Source of the DNA: Lineus longissimus
Taxonomy: Eukaryota; Nemertea; Pilidiophora; Heteronemertea; Lineidae
DNA: 64,000 nt
Assembly (NCBI RefSeq): GCF_910592395.1
Contig: NC_088321.1
Location: 2,234,001-2,298,000, forward strand
Direction: 5' to 3'
The translations under genes and the position numbers were made by a program. Below, in pieces: positions 24,201 to 37,400 of the stretch; the first letter of the stretch is position 1; each line of letters starts with the position of its first letter. The notes under the pieces were generated by a model. The model was given only the letters and a program-made list of their open reading frames with translations. It did no database searches and had not been told where the DNA came from.

Positions 24201-27200
24201 ACTTGCAAAGTCCTGAAATCGACTTGCAAAGGACTGAAATCGACTTGCAAAGAACTGAAATCGACTTGCAAAGGACTGAAATCAACTTGCAAAGAACAGA
24301 AATCGACTTTCAAAGAACTGAAAGCGACTTGCAAAGGACTGAAATCGACTTGTAAAGGACTGAAATCGACAATCTGTATATAGAACACAGAAGACAACTT
24401 ACCCCCTTCTGCCCTTTGTCCGTAACCGATTCAAAGGCTTATGACTCATTGTTGGGCTATTTTTAGTTTTATACGGCACTGGTGCCGATATTTTTCTCGG
24501 TGCAGCGACGCTGAGTTTAGCTTTGTTCGTCAGTCCGTGGTGTGTGTCTCGCCGTCTTTCCGTCAGTGGCCTGGAACGAGAGAAATACAATTGATAACAT
24601 TATGTACCTGGCCCAATTCTTGCCGATCCAGAAATAAAATATCAGACAAGGAAGTACAGTGGACCTCCCTTAGCGGACACCTCTCTATTAAGGACAACCT
24701 CTCTATTTAGGACAACCTCTCTATTAAGGACACTAGGTTTGGTCCCAAAATTGGCCGTTTCGATTTGACCTCTCTAATCAGGACACCTCTCTATTAAGGA
24801 GATTAGGACTGACTAGTGCTGTCCTTATTAGAGAGCTGTCCTGATCAGAGAGGTCAAATTGAATGAAAACAACCAATTTGGGACCAAACCTAGTGTCCTT
24901 AATAGAGAGGTTGTCCTTAATAGAGAGGTGTCCGGTAGGAGAGGTTCTACTGTGGTTCTGAATATTTCTCTCTCTGACTCTATGGTATCATTCATGCTAA
25001 AAACAATGCAGGGTCAAACATCATTGACTTTAAAATAAGCTCAAATGCGTAGAAATTAGTGTCCGACAGTCACGTGACTACGACGTCATCGATATATTAA
25101 TCAAATGACCTTGTGATCTATAAATACAGTAGAACCTCTCTTAGCGGACACCTCTCTAATAAGGACAACCTCTGTATTAAGGACACTAGTTTTGGTCCCA
25201 AACTGGTTATTTCCATTCAATTTGACCTCTCTAATCAGTACACCTCTCTAAGGACAGCACTTGTCAGTCCCGAGGGTGTCCTTAATAGAGAGGTTCTACT
25301 GTAGTAAAGTCGCAGAATGCTATTACATGTAAATCGAATTGAGATGCCTTCCATTCCAACTTTCTTACCCTGGGTCGGAGGTTTCATCCGCGCTGCTACT
25401 CGACAGCGGATCAACGGGCGTGAACTCAACGCCACTCTCTTGGTCATTAGTGACTTTCGATCGGGCCGACCCCTGGTGGCTTTGCTGTGCCCTAGAATGA
25501 GATTCTATCATTCGGCCCGTTGACGAGGACGCGAGCCTCCGTTTGATTTTGTCACCTGGAGACGAGATTGGAAGAAATTTGACGAAATGACCCTCACTCA
25601 ATGTACTGTAACTCCACAATAGATCAGAGTTATGATCTTTTGACGTAATTACGGCCTTTGATCAAAGACAAAATTAATTTCGCTCTGCATAACTTTGTTG
25701 TAATAATCGTTGTGATTTCTTTTGTGGATGATCAGGCAAGCAGCTTCATAGCCAGTGGTTAACACTGCTGACTACCCCACAATAGGACCCGGGTTCGATC
25801 CCGGGGAGAACCCAGGATTGTATTTCTGGATGAACCGGCGTGGCTTTTAAGGAACCAAAATTCCTGGCCCTTCACAACAAGTTTGAGGCTCTGAATCGAG
25901 GAGCCTCATAGCCTAGAAGTTAACACCGCTGGCTACCCCGCAATAGGCCCGGATTCGATCCCGGGAGAACCCAGGATTGTATTTCTGGATGAACCGGCGT
26001 GGCTTTTAAGGAACCAAAATTCCTGGCCCTTCACAACAAGTTTGAGGCTCCGAGTCGAGGAGCCTCATGGCCTGGTGGTTAACACTGCTGGCTACCCCAC
26101 AATAGGCCCGGGTTCGATCCAAGGGAGAACCCAGGATTGTATTTCTGGATGAACCGGCGTGGCTTTCAAGGAACCAAAATTCCTGGCCCTTCACAACAAG
26201 TTTGAGGCTCTGAGTCGAGGAGCCTCATGGCCTGGTGGTTAACACTGCTGGCTACCCCGCAATAGGCCCGGGTTCGATCCAAGGGAGAATCCAGGATTGT
26301 ATTTCTGGATGAACCGGCGTGGCTTTCAAGGAACCAAAATTCCTGGGCCTTCACAACAAGTTTGAGGCTCTAAGTTGAGAGCCTCCTAGCCTGGTGGTTA
26401 ACACTGCTGGCTATCCCGCAATAGGCCCGGGTTCGATCCCAGGGAGAACCCAGGATTGTATTTCTGGATGAACTGTCGTGGCTTTCAAGGAACCAAAATT
26501 CCTGGCTCTTCACAACAAGTTTGAGGCTCTGAATCGAGGAGCCTCATAGCCTAGTGGTTAACACCGCTGGCTACCCCGCAATAGGCCCGGATTCGATCCC
26601 GGGGAGAACCCAGGATTGTATTTCTGGATGAACCGCCGTGGCTTTCAAGGAACCAAAATTCCTGGCCCTTCACAACAAGTTTGAGGCTCTAAGTCGAGAG
26701 CCTCATAGCCTGGTGGTTAACACTGCTGGCTACCCCGCAATAGGCCCGGGTTCGATCCCAGGGAGAACCCAGGATTGTATTTCTGGATGAACCGGCATGG
26801 CTTTCAAGGAACTAAAATTCCTGGCTCTTGACAACAAGTTTGAGGCTCTGAGTCGAGGAGCCTCATAGCCTGGCGGTTAACACAGCTGGATACCACGCAA
26901 TAGGCCCAGGTTCGATCCCGGGGAGAGCCCAGGATTGTATTTCTGGATGAACCGGCATGGCTTTCAAGGAACTAGAAATCCTGGCTCTTCACAACAAGTT
27001 AAGAGGCTCTGAGTCGAGGAGCCTCATAGCCTGGTGGTTAACACTGCTGGCTACCACGCAATAGGGCCCGGGTTCGATCCCGGGGAGAGCCCAGGATTGT
27101 ATTTCTGGATGAACCGTTATGGCTTTCAAGGAACTAAAATTCCTGGCTCTTGACAACAAGTTTGAGGCTCTGAGTCGAGGAGCCTCATAGCCAAGTGGTT

Positions 27201-30200
27201 AACACAGCTGGATACCACGCAATAGGACCCGGGTTCGATCCCGGGGAGAACCCAGGATTACATTTTTGGATGAACCGGCGTGGCTTCCAAGGAACTAGAG
27301 TTCCTGGCTCTTCACAACAAGGCTCCGAGTCGAGGAGCCTCATGGTCTAGTGGTTAACACTGCTGGCTACCACGCAATAGGACCCGGGTTCGATCCCGGG
27401 GAGAACCGCTGGGGTGCAGCTAAAATATTGGCCAAAACATTAGCCGGCCTTATTCCACTTTGCCCGTTTGACGATCAGACGAACTTGCGTGGATCGTTAG
27501 TTTGGTTTATTAAGCCGATCACAGATGGCAGCACATGTAAAATACTACCGCCTGCTCAGCACCGAGCATCTGCTCAGCGAAAATGATATTTTGCTCCAAA
27601 ATAATCCCGTCCAGGGTAATAACAAGGAAAATAAATACCATCCTCAAGGGGCCAATTGTGAATTTGGAACATCATGCACTAACCTTGTCTTAAGTCCCTA
27701 TTGATTTGAATACTAGACATCGATGCATCGATTATGGGTGAGGGGCGTTCGCGACTGTCGCTGTCCGTGTCGTCAGCCTCGTTCCCATCATTTATGTCGA
27801 GTTCAGAGTTGGCGAGCTCCTGCTTAATCCAGCCCGGAATCTGTATAATGAAATGTACAAAAATCTGTACTTTCTTGAAATGAATTCAGAAACTGCACGG
27901 TGGCTAAAGGTATCGGTTGAACCACTCTCAGCGGACACCTCTCTATTAAGGACAACCTCTCTATTAAGGACAACTTCTTTATTAAGGACACTAGTTTTGG
28001 TCCCAAATAGGATGTGTCCATTCAATTTGACCTCTCTAATCAGGACACCTCTCTATTAAGGACACTAGTTTTGGTCCCAAATAGAACGTGTCCATTCAAT
28101 TTGACCTCTCTAATCAGGACACCTCTCTATCAAGGACACTAGTTTTGGTCCTTATAGAATGTGTCCATTCAATTTGACCTCTCTAATCAGGACACCTCTC
28201 TATTAAAGACAGCAGTTGTCAGTCCCGTTGGTGTCCCTAATAGAGAGGTCCTACTGTACATGCTTACCTGGAGTGGAAATGATGACACAAAAGAAATCAG
28301 ACAAAAGATTATTTCATTTTGAAGGGCCTAAGGTCTTATCCGATTGTACCCCTCCAACACTGTAATGGGAGGGCCTTGTTTCTATTGTGTTGCAAAGGTA
28401 AACCAATACCTCTACCCACCATGAGTTGTGTGTGATAATTCACAACGACTGTCAAGTCAGCCAACAACCCCCTCAGTAAAATCCTGCCAAGGATCAGTTC
28501 TCCACGGAAAGTAGCAATTTTAATTACACAGGTTAACTTCTCAGGCAAGCCTGGTACCCATTTACTCCTGGGTGGAGAGTAACAAGTGAGGTTAAGTGGC
28601 TTGCCCAATGACACAAAGATGAAACAGTGTTGATCCGCTCAAGTATTGAACCTACGACTGCCTGGTTATAAGCTCGATGCTTGCACCACTCTGCCACTGA
28701 CCATTGGGTGATATGAATAAAGACTAGCAAATGCTTTTATCTAAATCTCCATGTACATTTACACTAGGCCTTTCTGTACAAAACCGGAGTAAAAGCATTT
28801 GCTAGTCTTTATTCATATCACCCATAGAACTGTTACTGCAATAGCTTTGCACCAGTTTATTTTTGAGATTTCTGAAATTTCTGAAAAAATGCACATTGAA
28901 GAATACAAAATGGAGGCTAATGCTGGCGGAGAGATTATGCTCGACTCCTATGTCTGCTTCGGAGAATGGAGTGTCACATCGAGATTTTAAAAGAATGCAC
29001 TGTAGTGTATACAACAAGATCAGTGTACAAGTCAAGTGCTATGTGTGTAGATTAGAGGCAAGACCACCATTGATTTTTTAAGCCTTTTAGCAGTTCAATT
29101 GTCAATGTTTGACCGCGACGCATCAAGTACTGCGTGGGGTTGTGAATCTGAAATTTTGATATGATATTCCGGACAGTCGGGCAAGTAAATGGTGAAAAGT
29201 AAACTGGTAGTTGACCCCGGAAATTTTTTGATAATCGACAAATTGGACAGACATTGATATTTCCACTGTTTTCAGCCAACTGGCAGAAAAATCTCAAAAC
29301 AGGCCCCCTATTACCAAATTAGCAAAATTCAAAATTAATTTTTTCATCCAATAATTTCTTTATATCTGTAGACTTGCCACAGCAAATATTTTTTCAATAC
29401 CTCTCCAAATATACACTTGACAGTTAAAAACATACTCGCTGATTGGTCTGGAACATCCAACCTAAGAATATTCATTGGTGGTCTTATCTCATTAAAAAAA
29501 ACAATGTCTGGAGCGTCAAGATTAATGCTGCTGTGCGATGTATGACACAAGCGCCACCTATTTTACGAATGAAGCGAACATCTGAAGTTCGTTACTCACT
29601 CCTTTCCGGGACCAAGTGCCCCGTACGAGGGGCTCGAATGATTCACACTCCTAGTGAGAAAGACACACGATATCACCCTGCAGAATCAGCTGCAACATCT
29701 CTGAGGATCTCCACTCATACCTCTCTGAGGAACGGCCGACCATCTCTCCAAGCAAATAGCCACGGAATGTTTACCCTTTTGCTGCGGGTGACGTGCACGG
29801 CACATCATGTACCAGGACCCATATGGTGCAGGTGACGTGCACGGCACGTCATGTACCAGGACCCATATGGTGCAGTGACGTGCACGGCACGTCGTGTACC
29901 AGGACCCATATGGTGCAGGTGACTGCCCCCTGACCCCCCCAAACGAATGTTTTTCGTTTCTATTGGCTTCACTTTAATTTAGCCACAGCTCCTTAGTTTG
30001 ATATGAGCAGGCCAAGAGAGGGTCTAGGGACGGGAGGTTTCCACTTTGTGGCTGCATTCCTTTGGAGAGGTGGTCGGCCATGGCTCGAACAGGCAAAGGA
30101 TGCTGGACGAGGTAGCAGCCGATTCCACAGTGAGAAGATAATCCACTTGTCCATGCTGGGTGATCAGAAGTACCAAACAGTGACCACGCGATATTCAAAC

Positions 30201-33200
30201 CGATAGATGGATATCTGCTGACATGACGGCTGATATGTGAACATCATGCGCGTGGACTCTCGTATCTCTTCAACATGGTTTTCATAAAGAAAAGTTACGA
30301 CAAATCATCGTTGAGATTTCTCTTGATAACCTAATGATGCTTAACCGATGATGTACGGCTGTTTTTTGTGACAGAATCGTATCCAAGTTTTATTCTGAAA
30401 TATCATGCAAGTCCCGAGATAGGCGAGAAAAACTCCTCATATCCAAGTGAAACCAACAATGATCGAGGACGTTGATATCGTTACGTCACGTCATCCCCTC
30501 TGTTGAGATACGAGTATGCACGCGCAGCCAACGGTAATGACGTCAAAATGACGTCATTTTGTAAACAAAGATCTCCATCTATAGAAACCACACAATGTGC
30601 CAATGAACTCATCTCCAATCAAAATGCTAGGCACACAGGCTGCAACTTTTGTTGCGCTATGCAACTTTTGTTGCCGCTAAACATTGCGATATGTGCACAC
30701 GGCTTCAGTTTTTGTTGCGGGACGTAAACTGACATGTCATCGGCCGTAATTCTTGTTCCAAATATGAGACTTGTTACCTGCAATTTTTGTTGCACAACAG
30801 AAACCGCAGCCGCAGTGCACCTTGCATAAGACAGACATCTGACTTTTTACCTGCAATTTTTGTTGCACAACAGAAACTACAGCCGCAGTGCACCTCGCAT
30901 AAGACGGATATCTGACTTTTTACCTGCAATTTTTGTTGCACAACAGAAACTGCAGCCGTAGTGCACCTTGCATAAGACAGACATCTGACTTTTTACCTGC
31001 AATTTTTGTTGCACAACAGAAACTGCATCTGCAGTGCGCCTGGCTTAAGACAGATGAAAGTGTGAAAAAAAAGATTGACAACTGTGAGAGTTCACTCAAA
31101 CCCTGAAAGTGTCACACAGAGATCATGCTGTGTTAGAATTGTCAAATTTATACCGAATCGTTCGTCCCGTCTAAATCAACTACGACCATGGGGTCGTTGC
31201 ATTTTTTCGGAGGATCTCCTTGGAACGCCTGCTCGCAGGAAGAAATTAGGAAACTCTCATAATGATGCAATGTTTACCTTAGGCGAATATTTTTTATGTC
31301 TTCTTAACCCTTTGCCTACGTAATGCGTACCCCGTACGCAGTGATTTGCTATCCCAGGACACGTCACGCGTACTGGGTACGCCTCAAAAATTGTGTTTTA
31401 AGTGAATGCAAAGTACTGCCATCTGCTGACGACTTCTGTAACTACTCTAATGATTTGTGATGCCAGTACAAACATTCGGCGGCCATTAGAATTACACAAT
31501 GGCGAGTACTCAAGGCGTTTCTCACAGGTAAATACAATTATGGAAAAAGTGCTCTCGTGTACCAGGTGGGTGGTGCCTCAGTAGGCAAAGGGTTCAAGAT
31601 ATTGGACTAAACTGATCATATTTCAGGCAAATAAGATTTTGAGACTTGGGCCAATTTCACCCCAGGCCAATTTCACCCGGGCCAATTTCACCCCGGGCCA
31701 ACTTCGCCCCAGGCCAACTTCACCCCAGGCCAATTTCACCCCAGGCCAATTTCACCCCAGGCCAACTTCACCCCAGGCCTATTTCGCACCAGGCCAATTT
31801 CGCCCCAGGCCAACTTCGCCCCAGGCCAACTTCGCCCCAGGCCAACTTCGCCCCAGGCCAACTTCACCCCAGGCCAACTTCACCCCAGGGCCAACTTCAC
31901 CCCAGGGCCAACTTCACCCCACTTTCAAGGAAACACTGAAGAAGAAAGATCATCGATAACAGTTGCTTTGACTTCTTCGCTATCCTGATGATGGATGACG
32001 ACAATGACGCCAAATTTTGAAAAGTTCCCTGGCGCCCTCTATACTCACTGTTCCATATGTATCCATCTCTGTCTCGGAGGAGTATTCGTCACCACCTTCC
32101 CGACTGGATGCGGACGCAAGATGCTGGTTGCCTAGCTGCGGCAGGGGGAGATGGTTGGTGCTAAAACGCTTCCTGGAATTGAAACGAAATTTGAACAATT
32201 TATTTTTTCTTCGCACCTTTGCACATTGCACTTTAGAAAAGGAAAACATTGTCAACCAAAGGAAATCGTTATTGAAACATTTTTGTGTACATTCTTGTGA
32301 ATTTACAATAAAAATTATTTTTTTTACAAATTAAGAATTTTAACCTCTTGAATCCCGGTGACCGACCAGTCGGTCATTTTGAAATTCTCTATTAAGGACA
32401 CCCTCAGGACTGACAATTGCTGTCCTTAATAATAGAGAGGTGTCCTGATTAGAGAGGTCAAATTGAATGGAAACAACCAATTTGGGACAAAAACTAGTGT
32501 CCTCAATAGAGAAGTTGTCCTTAATAGTGAGGTTGTCCTTAATAGAGAGGTGTCCGCTAAGGGAGGTTCCACTGTTCTCACCTGAAGCTCCGTCTTTTTC
32601 TTGCTTTTCTTTTCGGCGGCGGCGCGGTCGTCTCAACCTGTACAAACAGGTTCTCACCGTGGCAGAAGAAGTTAGAAAGGTAGACCATCTCTCCTTGGGG
32701 ATTGGACGTACTCGTTTGCAAGCTGGAAGACAGAATAACACAAATTAAACCTCACTATAGTCCATTCGTAAATGTTACATGTCCGCATTGTTTGTGGCTC
32801 TGGAGGGCAAACTACTAGTCGGATTTTTTTAACTCTTTGATGGCGCCGACCGAGTATACTCGGTTGCCAGTTCAGTCCCCTGCAACGCACACCGGGTTAC
32901 CTCGGTTACCTCCAACAACATATGCACAGACTTACCGTAAAATATGAGTAGGATGTAAAATAACTTCGAGATCGTCGTTATTCGTCGGAGTATGTTCTTT
33001 TTCATTTGTTCGTTCCTTCGTGCTACTAGCACTTGGTGTCCGTCGCGGCGTCGAACCTGTCAAACAAGAAAAAGTTGTTTTTATCCTAATAGGCCTTGGT
33101 TTAAGGAATTGAACCAGAGGCGGAGGACCTTGGTTGAGTTACCAAGACACTCGAGGGTGGAGCTAAAATACAGTCCAAACCAGGGCCGATCAATTTCTAT

Positions 33201-34460
33201 TCTAAAATACCTCAAACTTAAAAAGATAGGCCACGAAAATAACTTGAATATGTGCGAATTTGGCAAATTCCATCCATCGCCGGCCCGGAGCGCCGTTGTT
33301 TACATTATGTTACGGCAGAAAATGAGACATGTACATTTTGTACAGCGCGCATAGGAAGTCCGCATCGGCTCGCTCAAGTGATGCTAAAATCCGCGCAAAT
33401 GGGCTATTTGGAGCGTTTTTCTCGGCAAATATGTGTAGTGCTCATTAAATGAAATGGCCAGGGCCATTGTGCTCACCTCATGTGGAGGAAAGATGGATAA
33501 AGAGCATGGTATTGTGTCATGTAGTGTTAGGTTTGATGTAGGTCCAAGCAATTACAATTTCCCCAAAATGGCCAATTTACAATACATTCGACCTCTGGTG
33601 ACACATTGAATGGTTGTTAGAATTAGATGTACCTATGATATAAAATTGGTGCCAATCGGGCAAGTCATTACTAGGAATAATGGCATTTTGAAGAGATTAG
33701 GATTTGGCCCCCTCCCTGGAGGCCAAACGGCAAATCAGATCGCACCAAACTTCGGTACCTAAGATCACCTGACCAAGGGGTACATGTGTACTTAATTTGT
33801 GATCAATAGTCATTACAGTTAAGAAACGTGCCATAGTTACGGCCTGACGGCGAATTTACGCCATTTGACCTCTGTGACCTTGACAAGAAGGTCAAATTAA
33901 AAACCTGTGTGACATATACTGTATGGTGGTTAGATGTACCCATGATATCAAATTGGTGGCAATCGGGCAAGAAGTTAAGGAATAATCACATTTTTAAGGT
34001 TTTTGGATTTTGCCCCCTGGTGGACAAGTGGTGAATCATATTGGACCAAACTTCGGTCCCTGAGATCACCTGACTAAGGGGTAAATGTGTACCAAATTTG
34101 GTATCAATAGTCATTGCAGTTTAGAAACGTGCCATCGTTACATCCTAACGGCCAATTTACACCATTTGACCTCTGTGACCTTGAAAAGGAGGTCAAATCA
34201 AAAACCCGGAGGATATATGATGCACCTTTGCTAGAAGTACCTACCATATTTTTTTCAAAATTTCCCGACTACTATTAAGGGAGATATTGCATATTTTCAC
34301 TTTTAACGTTTGGCCCCCTGGTGGCCAAACCATGAAACGAATCGAACCGAAACTTGGTCTCCAAGGTGTCATTACATAAGGGTACATGTGTACTAAGTTT
34401 CAACTCAATAGCTCTAACAATTACGAAACGTGCCCTGCTAACGGACGACGGACGACGACG

Positions 34461-34495
<35 letters not shown>

Positions 34496-37400
34496 ACGAC
34501 GGACGCCACGGTATGGGATAAGCTCACCTCTGCTAAGAGGTGAGCTAAAAACTTAGGGTGGTTGATGCTTCCTTGACTGATTTGTGTTTGAAGCAGTGTT
34601 TTGAGAGCCTCAAACTTCTGAAGTGAGCTGAAATTCCATTGACGTCGGAGCCCGGAGGGAACTTTGGTAGAGCATCTTGGTTGCGTGTCCAAAACACTCC
34701 ACTCTCAGAACGAGGCTTATGCACTTTCCATTTAAAAGTTGACTTTACGGTACCAAGGTATTTTAGAATACAGGATATTACATTCTGAACCATCAGAGTT
34801 AATCGGTCCATTATCTCCCCGCATGCCATAATTCTGTATCTTGTGCGCCTCGAGTTGTGGTGAGCCAATCAGAACGCTGCTTTCAAAATTGCGATTTTTC
34901 CATGTGATATCGATGCTATGATATCGATTCATGGGCCCCTCAACTTCACCAAGGTGTAAAATTCTTGGCAAAAAAAAGACAGAAAGTGTAATAGTTGAGT
35001 TTTCTGATGATTTTAGCACGACTTTAAAATACTAGTCCACTGTACCCGTGGCCGCCATCATCAGAGTTTCAGTCTACTATAAGTGATGTATTGATAAACA
35101 AAAAGAAATAACATGACGTCAGGAGACCGATCCTGACGTCGGAGCCGTGACGCGATCAGGCTGTGTCGGGAGTGACGTCGCCCGTGACGCGAAGGTAAAA
35201 TCGCCGCGCGGGCAAGCTGAATAACGTTAGATAAAACCAATAAACGGCGTTATATCGAATGTTAGTTGGAAATTCAAAAATCGGGCTTCGTAAGGACATT
35301 TTCGGGACCCGTTAAATGCTACATGCAAAATCTGGGGTCGCTCAGCCATTCGGTCTGGGAGATATGAGCGCACAAACAAACAAACACACAAACTTTTCTC
35401 GAATTTAGTAAGGATTTCCCTCGAGTAAAGGCATATAACGATCTAAGGAAGACATAGAATGGCTTGAACAGGCCTACACAGGATTGGCAATGTGTAGCAA
35501 CTACCCCTAAAGTGTAGCAGTAGGCAGCTCTGTACACTCCGATCAGCTGTACATTTTGTCGTCCATGAAGTGCCCCAATACTCACTCAAGGGCCTGTATC
35601 CTCGGCAAACCGACTCAGATTTCCCTCGAGTAAAGGCATATAACGATCTAAGGAAGACATAGAATGGCTTGAAAAGGCCTAAACAGGATTGGCAATGTGT
35701 AGCAACTACCCCTAAAGTGTAGCAGTAGGCAGCTCTGTACACTCCGATCAGCTGTACATTTTGTCGTCCATGAAGTGCCCCCAATACTCACTCAAGGGCC
35801 TGTATCCTCGGCAAACCGACTCAGAGGTCAGGGTACTCGACGGCATGTCGTTCGTATTCGTACTTGATAGGACGCTATCCGAGCTCGTCTGTGCTTCCAA
35901 GGGACGGTTATCGGCGGTCGGGCCGCCTGACGAACCGGGGTCTTTTTGCTCAGAGGATTTCATGGCAAGAGCAGAGACTGAAAAATAAGGCTTGAACTAC
36001 AGAACCTCCCTTAGCGGACACCTCTCTATTAAGGACAATCTCTCAATTAAGGACACTAGGTTTGGTCCCAAATTGGTTGTTTTCATTCAATTTGACCTCT
36101 CTAATCAGGACACCTCTCTATTAAGGACAACCTCTCTATTAAGGACAACCTCTCTATTAGGACAACCTCTCTATCAGGACAACCTCTCTGTTTGGACAAC
36201 CTCTCTGTTAAGGACAACCTCTCTATTAAGGACAACCTCTCTATCAAGGACACTAGGTTTTGTCCTAATTGGCTGTTTCCATTCAATTTGACTTCTCTAA
36301 TCAGGACACCTCTCTATCAAGGACAGCAGTTGTCGGTCCCGAGGGTGTCCTTCTACTGTACTAGAACTTGGTATTCCAACGATGGACATCTTTGCTTTCA
36401 AAATGACGTCACTCTGACGTCGCACATAACTTATCGGCCACTAGTACGCCATTTTTATGCTGCCATTTTTTGGGGCCTATCTCATGACTTGCAGGGTACT
36501 TCAGTATAAAACCTCAGTCCGATTTTGAAAATTTGCCTGACTCAGATTCCAATTTTTTTTCAATTCACTCAAGAGATCACGAAGATGAACAAAATGGCAC
36601 CTTACTTAACTCTGAACCTCAAAAGATGAACAAGACAACAGGCTTTTCTTCAAAGTGACAAAGTCCTTTACTTAATCCGTCAAGATAAGGCGTATTGGCG
36701 GCTTGGTGTGTCATAGAGGGGTTGAGAACCTCATTACAGTACCATTCCTCTTTAGCCTAATGAACACTTGTACCCATAGTCAAATACAGTGAAACCTCCC
36801 TTAGCGGACACCTCTCTATAAGGGACAACCTCTCTATTAAGGACACTAGTTTTGGTCCCAAATTTGTACATTCCATTCAATTTGACCTCTCTAATCAGGA
36901 TACCTCTCTATTAAGGACAGCATTTGTCAGTCTCAAGGGTGTCCTTAATAGAGAGGTTCTGCTGCAACACCAGGTATGAATTTCGTTTAAAAAATGTATC
37001 AAAAAAGTGGCATAATCAATTTTGGGCAAGTACCATCACAGAATACGACAATCTACAAGAGTGAACTAATTATCATGCAAACAGGTGCATGAATACAGCA
37101 AGGTATTTAATATGTGCATGAATCTTAAAGGGACTATGTGAATCTATTCTTAAAGGGACTATGTGCATCCATTCTTAAAGGGACTATGTGCATCAATTCT
37201 TAAAGGGACTATGTGAATCTATTCTTAAAGGGACTATGTGCATCCATTCTTAAAGGGACTATATGAATCTATTCTTAAAGGGACTATGTGCATCAACCCT
37301 TAAAGGGACTATGTGCATCAACCCTTAAAGGGACTATGTGCATCCATTCTTAAAGGGACTATGTGCATGAATCTTAAAGGGACTATGTGCATCCATTCTT

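Noticed and set aside
25728-27412. Cluster of functional tRNA genes
   Set aside because: A and B boxes are present, but the acceptor and anticodon stems do not pair; treated as SINE-like tandem units.
29443-29835. Plus-strand frame of 130 codons
   Set aside because: No family resemblance, antisense to a gene intron, and its end is tandem repeat.
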